Shown here piece after piece: positions 1 through 7,788 of a DNA stretch of 64,000 nt (position 1 is the first letter of the stretch; each line of letters starts with the position of its first letter). Made by a program: the position numbers and the translations under genes. This stretch comes from Marinobacter guineae (GTDB lineage Bacteria > Pseudomonadota > Gammaproteobacteria > Pseudomonadales > Oleiphilaceae). The notes beneath the pieces were generated by a model. That model did no database searches and was not told the DNA's origin. It worked only from the letters and a program-made list of their open reading frames with translations. The stretch lies in contig NZ_KZ319339.1 of NCBI RefSeq assembly GCF_002744735.1, positions 1,656,446-1,720,445 on the forward strand, written 5' to 3'.

Positions 1-404
1 CGGAGTTCGGGCCGGATGGAGAACGAACACAGCAAGGTGTTATCGGTGAGTGAATGGGAGGGATACAACACCTCTACCCGCCTTGATACGCCCAGCTCAT
101 GGGAAGCGTGGATCAGGGCATCGCGCCTATAGTTATAGAAAGGCTGGCCATTGCCGGCACGGGCATCGATACCGGCAGTGCCGACGATCTCACCCGTTCC
201 GGTGTTTTCCAGCACAAAAAGGAACCTCGGCGGGTCATCCTCTGTACTGATTTTTCCAGCGAAAGACGCCAGCGAATGCTCTATCTTGTATGCGAGGGCA
301 TCGCTTTGCTTGGGCAGGGTGGAGGAAAGGCGGGCACTCTGGGTGCCCGCGATGGCAAGAATCTGGTCCAGATCATCCGGCTGCGCCGGACGTACCAGCC
401 ACAT
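1..404 (-). CDS. astA: arginine N-succinyltransferase, N-terminal part (runs off window)
   Basis: Open frame read leftward from ATG at 404 to the window edge, so only about 134 N-terminal residues are visible and the stop lies outside. It begins MWLVRPAQPDDLDQILAIA, the GNAT-like opening of AstA/AruF, which transfers succinate from succinyl-CoA to arginine in the ammonia-producing AST catabolic pathway. An AGGAG ribosome site overlaps the stop codon of the upstream transaminase gene, so the two are translationally linked, as in the aruC-aruF order of Pseudomonas. Whether it is the alpha subunit (AruF) of a two-subunit enzyme or a single AstA cannot be told without the downstream gene. Confidence 0.85.
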   Translation of the reverse strand, partial: MWLVRPAQPDDLDQILAIAGTQSARLSSTLPKQSDALAYKIEHSLASFAGKISTEDDPPRFLFVLENTGTGEIVGTAGIDARAGNGQPFYNYRRDALIHASHELGVSRRVEVLYPSHSLTDNTLLCSFSIRPEL

Positions 405-413
405 AGGAACTCC

Positions 414-1628
414 TTAGGCCGTCAGCTTTTTAACCGCCGCTTCGAAACGCTCGAGGGCTTCATCGATATCCGGCTCGGGAATGATCAGGGAAGGCGCCAG
501 ACGAATCACATTAGCGCCAGCAATCAGAACCATCACGCCCTCATCGAGGCCGGCATTGAGGAAATCCTTGGCCTTGCCCTGCCATTGCTCGGTGAGCACA
601 CAGCCAAGCAATAAGCCGGCTCCGCGAACTTCGCTGAACACGCCATAGCGCTCACCAATATCCATCATGCCCTTGCGGAGCTTGTCGGAGCGCGACTTCA
701 CACCCTTGAGAATCTCCGGCTGGCTGACGGTATCCACCACCTTCTGGCCAACGGCGCAGGCCAGGGCGTTACCACCATAGGTGCTGCCGTGGGTTCCGAC
801 TACGAGACTGGCTGCAACCTTTGCGGTTGTCAGCATCGCCGCTATCGGGAAACCACCGCCCAGACCCTTGGCACTGGAGAGAATATCCGGCACCACATTG
901 TACATCTGGTACGCGTAGAGATGGCCGGTTCTTCCAACGCCGGACTGCACCTCGTCGAACACCAGCAGGGCGTCATTGTCGTCACACAGCTGGCGCAGAC
1001 CTTCAAGGAACGCCTGATCGCCCGGCATAACACCGCCCTCACCCTGAATAGGCTCTACCACCACGGCGCAGGTCTTGCCTTTTGAAATCAGCTTTTTCAC
1101 CGATTCCAGATCGTTGAAATCAGCGTGGTGAATACCACCCGGAGCCGGCTCAAAACCTTCCAGATATTTGGACTGGCCACCGACACTGACGGTAAACAAG
1201 GTGCGCCCGTGGAAGGAATTCCTGAATGAAATGATTTCATTCTTTTCGGGGCCGTAATGCTCCCATGCATACCGCCGTGCCAGCTTGAACGCCGCTTCAT
1301 TGGCCTCGGCACCGGAGTTGGCAAAGAACACCCGCTCGGCAAAGGTAAGATCACACAGGGTTTTCGCCAGACGCAACGCCGGCTCATTGGTCATCACGTT
1401 GGACAGATGCCAGATTTTCTCGGCCTGATCGTGCAACGCTCCTACAAGTCCCGGATGGCAGTGCCCGAGACAGGTCACCGCAATACCACCCTGGAGATCA
1501 ATAAACTCGCGGCCTTCCTGATCCCAGATCCGGGAGCCCTCGCCTCGCACCGGGATTATCGAACCGGGGGCGTAGTTGGGCACCATGACTTCATCGAACA
1601 GTTCGCGGCTGACGGGTTCTTTATTCAT
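414..1628 (-). CDS. astC: acetylornithine/succinylornithine aminotransferase (AstC/ArgD family)
   Basis: A 404-residue class III PLP-dependent aminotransferase. [12 protein letters not shown] (Asp225 binds the pyridine nitrogen of PLP) is followed by [10 protein letters not shown], where Lys254 is the expected Schiff-base lysine. Length fits the family. Enzymes of this group exchange the delta-amino group of N-acetyl- or N-succinylornithine with 2-oxoglutarate. Because arginine succinyltransferase follows directly with an overlapping ribosome site, the catabolic AstC/AruC role is favoured, though in pseudomonads such an enzyme can also serve arginine synthesis. Cytoplasmic. Start ATG at 1628. 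Confidence 0.9.
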   Translation of the reverse strand: MNKEPVSRELFDEVMVPNYAPGSIIPVRGEGSRIWDQEGREFIDLQGGIAVTCLGHCHPGLVGALHDQAEKIWHLSNVMTNEPALRLAKTLCDLTFAERVFFANSGAEANEAAFKLARRYAWEHYGPEKNEIISFRNSFHGRTLFTVSVGGQSKYLEGFEPAPGGIHHADFNDLESVKKLISKGKTCAVVVEPIQGEGGVMPGDQAFLEGLRQLCDDNDALLVFDEVQSGVGRTGHLYAYQMYNVVPDILSSAKGLGGGFPIAAMLTTAKVAASLVVGTHGSTYGGNALACAVGQKVVDTVSQPEILKGVKSRSDKLRKGMMDIGERYGVFSEVRGAGLLLGCVLTEQWQGKAKDFLNAGLDEGVMVLIAGANVIRLAPSLIIPEPDIDEALERFEAAVKKLTA

Positions 1629-1727
1629 AGATCTCTCTCGGGAAAGCGGCTAAACATTTAAAAATAGTAGAGTTACCGAACCGGGCAAGTACGTAGGTAT
1701 GCGGACTCTAACACCATAATACGCCAC

Positions 1728-3206
1728 TCAGGGCATAAGAACATCCGGTTCCCCGATTGCCGGCAGTTCGATGAAGCTCGGCCGCATCTCTCTGTCCTTA
1801 TTACCTTTGCCGCCCTTGCCCCGGTCCATCAATGCGCTGATCAGCAGCTTGTAGGAGTCCAGATCAAAGGTGACTGCCTGGCCCCGCAGAGAGAGGTCGT
1901 GCAGTTCATCCTCATGGTGAAGGGTGGCCACATGCATCCAATTGTAGACCACCAGAATGTCTGTCCGGCCCGACCGGGCATTCTGCTCGACAATGCCCAC
2001 CGGTCCCTTCCAGGGCCAGGTTTTCAGGCGCAGGCCATGGAACGCTATCTGCACCCGCAGATTGTACCGTTCAACATTCTCCCACCCCTCACAGGCGCCC
2101 ATGCAGCGCCCCAGTGCGCACTGAAAACACGCGCCCTCATGCTCCGGCTCAAGACCCAGCAGCTTGTTACACAATTCATTCTTCGCCGTGATGCCACTCA
2201 GCGCCCTTTCCGCATCGCGCTTGCTTCGGAACAACCCGAAGTAATCGCCAAGCCGATGCGGCTCAATTTCACGGACCAGCCGCGCCTGCAAATAGCCGGC
2301 ATCATTTTTGGACAAATCGATGCTGACCAGGTTCTTGGCGGCACGGGAGCGCCGGTTGAACATTGGCTTCAGGGTTTTGATCTGCTTCAGCTCCAGCAGC
2401 AGCGCCCCCAGCTCGCCGGCGGTCTCTGTCCAGTCGACCCGTCGAAGGCTCTCGGAGATTCGCACGCCACGGGCAGAGTTGTGGTCCCCGGAAAAATGGG
2501 AGGCCACCCGCTGGGCGATATTGGTGCTTTTGCCCACGTACAGAAGCACATCGTTCTCGCCGTAGAACCGATAGACACCCGGCCCCCGGGGCAGTTCCTG
2601 CAGCGTATCCGGCGGCAGATGGGAAGGAATACTCGGGCTTTGCAGCAGTTCCCGAACCGCACTCTCGAACCGCTCATCCCCTCTCTCTGCCCGGGCGTGC
2701 TCAAAAAACGCCAGCATCGCGGAGACATCCCCCATGGCCCGGTGCCGCTGAACCTGGGCGAGGCCGTGGCGGGCAATCAGCGCATCCATATTGTGCCGGC
2801 GAAACTCCGGGTACAGACGCCGGGAAAGCTTGACCGTACACAGCACCTTCCCCGAGAAAAGCCGACCCAGACGACGGAACTCCGCCTTGATAAAGCCGTA
2901 ATCGAAACGGGCATTGTGGGCGACAAACACCGTGCCCTTGAGCTGCGCCTCCAGATCATCCGCAATTTCTTCAAACCGCGGTGCCGCAGAGACCATCTCA
3001 TTGGAAATACCGGTCAAGTGCTCGATAAACGGCGAAATACGGGTTTCCGGATTCAGCAGCGTCTGCCACTCACCCACAACCTCACCCGCCCGCCAGAACC
3101 GGATACCAATCTCGGTAACCCGGTCCCAGGATGCATTGCCACCGGTAGTTTCAATATCGAGAAACGCGAAGGTGGCTGTGTTTAGAACTGTACTTTTGGA
3201 CGTCAT
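1728..3206 (-). CDS. DnaQ-like 3'-5' exonuclease fused to UvrC/Cho-type GIY-YIG nuclease
   Basis: A 492-residue two-nuclease protein. Residues 12-170 are a DEDDh exonuclease domain like the Pol III epsilon subunit: FLDIETTG (Asp17, Glu19), VAHNARFDYGF (Asp102) and HRAMGD (His155, Asp160). Residues 205-285 form a GIY-YIG domain (VYRFYG, LLYVGKS, Arg233, Glu272). Four cysteines follow (346, 360, 368, 372) spaced C-x13-C-x7-C-x3-C, very close to the iron-sulfur cysteines of the UvrC N-terminal half; Cys363 is extra. The UvrB-binding UVR motif and second (C-terminal) nuclease of UvrC are absent, so the nuclease half resembles E. coli Cho. Role inferred: DNA repair, possibly 3' incision followed by trimming. 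Monocistronic by position. Confidence 0.85.
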   Translation of the reverse strand: MTSKSTVLNTATFAFLDIETTGGNASWDRVTEIGIRFWRAGEVVGEWQTLLNPETRISPFIEHLTGISNEMVSAAPRFEEIADDLEAQLKGTVFVAHNARFDYGFIKAEFRRLGRLFSGKVLCTVKLSRRLYPEFRRHNMDALIARHGLAQVQRHRAMGDVSAMLAFFEHARAERGDERFESAVRELLQSPSIPSHLPPDTLQELPRGPGVYRFYGENDVLLYVGKSTNIAQRVASHFSGDHNSARGVRISESLRRVDWTETAGELGALLLELKQIKTLKPMFNRRSRAAKNLVSIDLSKNDAGYLQARLVREIEPHRLGDYFGLFRSKRDAERALSGITAKNELCNKLLGLEPEHEGACFQCALGRCMGACEGWENVERYNLRVQIAFHGLRLKTWPWKGPVGIVEQNARSGRTDILVVYNWMHVATLHHEDELHDLSLRGQAVTFDLDSYKLLISALMDRGKGGKGNKDREMRPSFIELPAIGEPDVLMP

Positions 3207-3368
3207 GGAACAAGTTTACACCCCGTTGGCAACCGCAGATGTCTGTATATGAACGAAAAGCCGCCATAGACATTCGTCTAACTTATGCACGAAATTATTT
3301 GAATTGTCACAGATTCGTAACTACCTTGTCCTTGGGTCCAACAACAAAAATGTGTGGAGACAACAACG
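3207..3368. other. intergenic region upstream of porin gene
   Basis: About 160 bp between the divergently transcribed nuclease and porin genes. It must hold both promoters, but I could not pick convincing -35/-10 pairs. The only clear site is GGAGA at 3356-3360, the ribosome site of the porin ATG. Confidence 0.4.
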
Positions 3369-4496
3369 ATGCAAAGCAACAAACTGAGATTGGCAATTCG
3401 TGCGACGGCAGCAACAGTAGTAATGGGGGTTGCCTCTCAAGCAAGCGCACTTACTCTGAGCGTAGGCGACGACACCGAAGCTAGCCTGTATGGCTACGCT
3501 CGTCTGAACATGAGTTATGACCTCGACGCTGACAGAGCAGCTTCTACTCGTGCAGGTAAATTCAGTGGTGGCGATGAGGATATAACAGGCCACTTCGGCG
3601 CAGACGTCCAGCAAAGCCGTATAGGCGTAAAAGTCAAGCACGCCTCGGGCGTGGCTATCAACGTCGAGGGTGACTTCCGCGGCTCCGGCAACAGCGCCGG
3701 AAGTCTTCGCATGCGTCATGCTTATGGCACGTACATGGGCTTTCTGGCTGGTCGCACTTGGTCCAACTCAATAAGCTTCGTAAGCAACACCCCGACTCTG
3801 GATTTCGACGGCATCGCAGGTAGCTTCGGCAGCTGGGATCGTACCGAGCAGCTTCGTTACACCACTGGCCCGATGTCCTTCTCTATCGAGGATCCGAGCG
3901 CGCAAGCAACTCTTGGCGGTTCACCTCGCACTTCGGCGCCAGCGCTAACGGCCCGTTTTGAGCAGTCTGCAGACGCACTCTCCTTTGCTGCATCAGCAGT
4001 TGTCAACCAAGTCACATCCGATGACGGCACCACCGATGACAGCGCCATGGGCTACGCGGTAGCCGGTGGAGCCAAGCTTAAACTGAGCGATATGTTTTCT
4101 GTTCAGGGTACGCTTAACTACACCGATGGCGCTACCGGCTATTTGTGGCGTTCAGGCAGCAACTACTACGGCCCAAGCGCGTACATGGATGGCACCAGCA
4201 TTGAAACCATCTCGGCTTACGGCGGTAACGTCGGTGTCAGCATGGCACTTGGTGGCGGCCGCAGCATCAACGTGGCTTATGGCATGACTTCTATGGACCT
4301 GGACGATGCAGTGGCTGCTGGTGCAGCTGCTAACTCAGATCCGGAAACCAACCAGAACGTCTTCGTCAACTATATGTGGACACCGGTTAAAAACGTCATG
4401 ATGGGCGTTGAATACGGTTACTTCGATCAGGAGTCCGTTGCAGGTGATTCTGTAGACGCTAACCGTCTGATGTTCGCAGCACAGTACAACTTCTAA
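3369..4496 (+). CDS. outer-membrane porin, DcaP-like
   Basis: A 375-residue outer-membrane beta-barrel. An N-terminal signal peptide (basic start, hydrophobic core, cut near SQASA-LTL) precedes alternating amphipathic strands, and the protein ends with phenylalanine (AAQYNF), the usual signal for barrel assembly. The segment starting LYGYARLNMSYDLD resembles the DcaP family, which passes small anionic or aromatic solutes. The ATG at 3369 is chosen because GGAGA lies 8 nt upstream; a GTG at 3354 in the same frame would destroy the signal peptide start. Single-gene unit closed by a strong terminator. Substrate cannot be read from sequence. Confidence 0.8.
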   Translation: MQSNKLRLAIRATAATVVMGVASQASALTLSVGDDTEASLYGYARLNMSYDLDADRAASTRAGKFSGGDEDITGHFGADVQQSRIGVKVKHASGVAINVEGDFRGSGNSAGSLRMRHAYGTYMGFLAGRTWSNSISFVSNTPTLDFDGIAGSFGSWDRTEQLRYTTGPMSFSIEDPSAQATLGGSPRTSAPALTARFEQSADALSFAASAVVNQVTSDDGTTDDSAMGYAVAGGAKLKLSDMFSVQGTLNYTDGATGYLWRSGSNYYGPSAYMDGTSIETISAYGGNVGVSMALGGGRSINVAYGMTSMDLDDAVAAGAAANSDPETNQNVFVNYMWTPVKNVMMGVEYGYFDQESVAGDSVDANRLMFAAQYNF

Positions 4497-4525
4497 TCCT
4501 TCCTTTTAGAAGTTAACTCGGAAAG

Positions 4526-4550
4526 GCCCCGGCATCTGCCGGGGCTTTTT
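4526..4550 (+). terminator. intrinsic terminator of porin gene
   Basis: Perfect 8-bp stem GCCCCGGC-ATCT-GCCGGGGC followed by five T residues, 29 nt after the porin stop. Confidence 0.92.
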
Positions 4551-4574
4551 CGTTTCACCCAGGCAAAAAGCGCC

Positions 4575-5840
4575 CTACTCCCCAGCGCGAAAACGAGTTC
4601 TCACACCACGGCTCGCCATTACACCAAGTACCTCCAGCAGAGATAACATTCCACGATCATGCGTGCGGGGTTTCTTGCCCCTCCCCATTCGAGCCAACTG
4701 GCGCGTGTACCAGCTCACTTCCATCAACGCCATGTTGTCGATCATGCGAACTCCGGTCTTGATTGGCCTGACGGCACTGACAAAGAATTCGCCCGCCAGA
4801 ATCCGATTAGGCAGATCCGGCTCAACCGCCAGCGGCCTCGCCAACCCCACCAGATCAGTTGCACCAGACTCAACCGCGCTTGCCATGCCCTCCCCTATAC
4901 GGAAACCACCTGTGACCATCAGAGGCACGGCTACGCGCTCACGAACCTTCTCCGCAAACTCCAGAAAATAGGCCTCCCGCGCCAGAGTGCTCTGCTTGAT
5001 CTCACTCTTCACTTTACCCTTCTCGGCCCCCTTCGCCATGGCCGGGTTCTCGTAGTTGCCACCAGAAATTTCCACCAGATCAATTCCCTCGGCACTCAGC
5101 ACATCAATAACCGCCAGCGACTCTTCTTCCGTAAAACCGCCCCGCTGGAAATCTGCAGAGTTCAACTTGATCCCCACACAAAAATCCGGCTTCGTTGCAC
5201 CGCGGATCGCCCGGTAAACCTCCAACACAAACCGCATACGCTTCTCAGCCGACCCACCCCATTCATCAGTTCGCTGATTGTGATGCGGCGACAGAAACTG
5301 ACTCACCAGATAACCATGGGCACCATGAATCTGCACCCCATCAAACCCGGCCTTCTCGGCAATCGCAGCACTTCGGGCAAACCGCTGCACAATGTCCTCG
5401 ATCTCCTGCCCCGTCAGCGCTCGTGGCGTGGCAAACATTCCTCGCAGCTCCTTCCTGAACGGAATCGCACTCGGCGACACCGGATCCTTGTTCAGCATCT
5501 TCGGGCTCTGCTTGCCGGGATGGTTCAACTGCATCCAGATCTGACTACCTCCCGCCTTACCCGCCTCGGCCCAGGCTTTCAGAAGCTCGATATCCCGATC
5601 ATCATCCAGCACCACATTCTGCGGCTCACCAATATGGCACTTGTCCACCATCACGTTCCCGGTAATCGACAACCCGACACCACCCTCGGCCCAGGTACGA
5701 TAAAGCGTGACCAGATCTTTCGTAACCCGGTTATCAATCGTGCCCAGAGTTTCGCTCATGGCGGACTTGGCAAAACGGTTTGGGATTACCGATCCGTTCC
5801 GGAGCTCTAACGGCTTGGAAAGAATGTCAGCGGGATTCAT
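4575..5840 (-). CDS. NADH:flavin oxidoreductase, old yellow enzyme family
   Basis: A 421-residue FMN-dependent TIM-barrel enzyme of the old yellow enzyme/2,4-dienoyl-CoA reductase N-terminal class. HGAHGYLVSQFLSP carries the HxxH substrate-binding pair. VTGGFR and GLARPL near the C-terminus match the phosphate-binding end of the FMN site. No C-terminal FAD/FeS domain is present, so this is the short, single-domain type. Family members reduce activated C=C bonds with NAD(P)H; the natural substrate is not evident. The longer open frame upstream to 6098 is rejected because it runs through a palindromic repeat; ATG 5840 has GAGAGG just upstream. Confidence 0.85.
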   Translation of the reverse strand: MNPADILSKPLELRNGSVIPNRFAKSAMSETLGTIDNRVTKDLVTLYRTWAEGGVGLSITGNVMVDKCHIGEPQNVVLDDDRDIELLKAWAEAGKAGGSQIWMQLNHPGKQSPKMLNKDPVSPSAIPFRKELRGMFATPRALTGQEIEDIVQRFARSAAIAEKAGFDGVQIHGAHGYLVSQFLSPHHNQRTDEWGGSAEKRMRFVLEVYRAIRGATKPDFCVGIKLNSADFQRGGFTEEESLAVIDVLSAEGIDLVEISGGNYENPAMAKGAEKGKVKSEIKQSTLAREAYFLEFAEKVRERVAVPLMVTGGFRIGEGMASAVESGATDLVGLARPLAVEPDLPNRILAGEFFVSAVRPIKTGVRMIDNMALMEVSWYTRQLARMGRGKKPRTHDRGMLSLLEVLGVMASRGVRTRFRAGE

Positions 5841-5950
5841 GGCAGGCCTCTCTGATTGTTTTTGCATCAGAGAGATAGTGAACAGCGAAAAGCGCAAGAC
5901 CATTGGCCGACCTGACGCAGCCAGAATGATGCGAGTACCGAGGAGCCAGA

Positions 5951-6064
5951 ACGACAAAGGCCGGCGCGACTTTTCAGAACTGTAGAGGGCCATGGATGGC
6001 CCGGAACAAGCGCACAGGGATGTGCTTGTAGCGTGTTCTGAAAAGTCGTGCCGGCCTTTGTCGC
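5951..6064. repeat. core-plus-arms palindromic element, copy 1
   Basis: A 54-bp core (5981-6034) is bracketed by 30-bp inverted arms (5951-5980 and 6035-6064; 28 of 30 positions pair). The core contains two small hairpins, GGGCCATGGATGGCCC and GCACAGGGATGTGC. The core matches copy 2 (29925-29978) at 49 of 54 positions, while the arms of the two copies are mostly unrelated apart from the 10-11 nt next to the core. It sits between the aceF stop and the oxidoreductase start and would fold into a very stable hairpin on either strand. Confidence 0.85.
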
Positions 6065-6104
6065 ACCACCCAACTAGCAGGCCGGGTGGACAACTCACCT
6101 CATA

Positions 6105-7778
6105 TCAAAGCAACAGGGACCGAATATCCCCAAGAAGCTGACTCAGCAGCGTTGTGAAGCGCGCCGCATCTGCCCCGTTCACCGCCCGGTGATCGTAGGA
6201 CAGCGACAACGGCAGCATCAACCGGGGCTGGAACTCCTTGCCATCCCAAACCGGCTTCATGGCCGCCTTGGAAACCCCCAGAATCGCCACCTCCGGCGTA
6301 TTCACAATCGGCGTAAACGCCGTGCCCCCGATACCACCCAAGCTGGTGATGGTAAAACAGGCACCCTGCATCTCTGCCGGCTTTAATTGCTTGTCCCGGG
6401 CCTTCTGGGCCAGCTCGGCGCTTTCCGCCGCCAGCTCCCACAAGCCCTTCTGGTCCACATCCCGGATCACCGGCACCATCAGCCCGTTGGGCGTATCCAC
6501 CGCAATCCCGATGTGAATGTACTTCTTGCGGACAACCTCCTTGCGCTCCATATCCAACGACACATTGAACTGAGGCAGCTCCGCCAGCGCCGTGGCACAG
6601 GCCTTCAGCAGGAACGGCAGTGGCGTCATCTTCACGCCCTTCTTTTCGCCGGCTGCTTTCTGGGCCTTGCGGAAATCCTCCATATCGGTGATATCCGCAT
6701 CCTCGAACTGGGTCACATGAGGCACGTTCAGCCAGCTGCGCTGCATGTTGTTCGCGGTTGCGAACATCATCCGCGACATGGCCTCGCGCTTGACCTCACC
6801 AAACTGGCTGAAGTCCGGCAGCTTGACGCCAGGGATACCAGAGCCGGTAGCAACGCCACCGCCTTGCTGGGCCTGCTTCAGCTGGCTCTTCACGTAAGCC
6901 TGGACGTCGTCTTTGATAATCCGGTTTTTCGGGCCTGTGCCCTTGATCCGGGCCAGATCCGCACCCAGTTCCCGGGCCAGTTTACGCACGGCAGGGCCAG
7001 CGTGAACCTTGGCACCCGGTGTGGGCGGCTCATAGGTTGCGCCCTGAGGCTCCGGCGCTGGCTCAGCCTGCTTCGGCTTATCTTCGGATTTCGGCTCAGT
7101 CTTCTCTTTCTCTTCCTTGCCGGAATCCTCAGAGGTCCCTTCCTCCTCACCACCGTCTTCCTGAACGGTCATTTCCAGCAGCTTATGGCCTTCCGAAAGC
7201 TTGTCGCCTTCGGACACCAGGATCTTGCCCACCTTGCCCGCATAGGGCGAGGGAATTTCCATGGTAGCCTTGTCGGATTCCACCGTTACCAGCGGATCGT
7301 CGGCCTCGATGGTGTCACCCTCGGAGACGTTGATCTCGATGACCGGTACATTGTCAAAGCCATCCAGCGCCGGAACCGTGACGGTTTCCTTACGGGAGCC
7401 ACCGGAAGCCTTCTTGGGGGCCGGCTTGCTCTCTTCTGACTTTTCTTCCTGCTTGCCCTCGTCCTTTTCTTCGGATGTCTCTTTGGATTTCTCGTCAGAC
7501 GTTTCCTCAGGCTCTTCACTGCCGGAATCGTCGGAGCCACCGCTGGGCTCCATCATCCCGACGACATCGCCTTCCTTAACCTTGTCACCCACCTTTACGG
7601 TGATTTTAGTGATCTTGCCGGCACCGGGTGACGGCAACTCAACAGAGGCTTTGTCTGACTCAACGGTCAGAATCGGATCTTCTTCCTCAACCGAATCCCC
7701 TTCGCTGACGGTGATTTCGATAATCTCGACCTCATCCGCGCCGCCGAGGTCCGGAACCTTGATTTCCTGTTCACTCAT
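6105..7778 (-). CDS. aceF: pyruvate dehydrogenase E2, dihydrolipoamide acetyltransferase
   Basis: A 557-residue E2 core subunit of the pyruvate dehydrogenase complex. Two N-terminal lipoyl domains are visible, each with a lipoylated lysine (VESDKASVELPSP and VESDKATMEIPSP), separated by acidic Glu/Lys/Ser-rich linkers. A peripheral subunit-binding domain follows (VRKLARELGADLARIKGTG) and then the catalytic domain ending with SYDHRAVNGADAARF, whose His and Asp are catalytic. E. coli has three lipoyl domains; two is the Pseudomonas pattern. The gene starts 10 nt after aceE with GGAG 6 nt before the ATG. It transfers acetyl from lipoamide to CoA. Confidence 0.96.
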   Translation of the reverse strand: MSEQEIKVPDLGGADEVEIIEITVSEGDSVEEEDPILTVESDKASVELPSPGAGKITKITVKVGDKVKEGDVVGMMEPSGGSDDSGSEEPEETSDEKSKETSEEKDEGKQEEKSEESKPAPKKASGGSRKETVTVPALDGFDNVPVIEINVSEGDTIEADDPLVTVESDKATMEIPSPYAGKVGKILVSEGDKLSEGHKLLEMTVQEDGGEEEGTSEDSGKEEKEKTEPKSEDKPKQAEPAPEPQGATYEPPTPGAKVHAGPAVRKLARELGADLARIKGTGPKNRIIKDDVQAYVKSQLKQAQQGGGVATGSGIPGVKLPDFSQFGEVKREAMSRMMFATANNMQRSWLNVPHVTQFEDADITDMEDFRKAQKAAGEKKGVKMTPLPFLLKACATALAELPQFNVSLDMERKEVVRKKYIHIGIAVDTPNGLMVPVIRDVDQKGLWELAAESAELAQKARDKQLKPAEMQGACFTITSLGGIGGTAFTPIVNTPEVAILGVSKAAMKPVWDGKEFQPRLMLPLSLSYDHRAVNGADAARFTTLLSQLLGDIRSLLL

Positions 7779-7788
7779 GGCGGTCTCC

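Noticed and set aside
5841..6098. N-terminal extension of the old yellow enzyme frame
   Set aside because: Passes through the palindromic repeat and has no family counterpart; ATG 5840 has a ribosome site.
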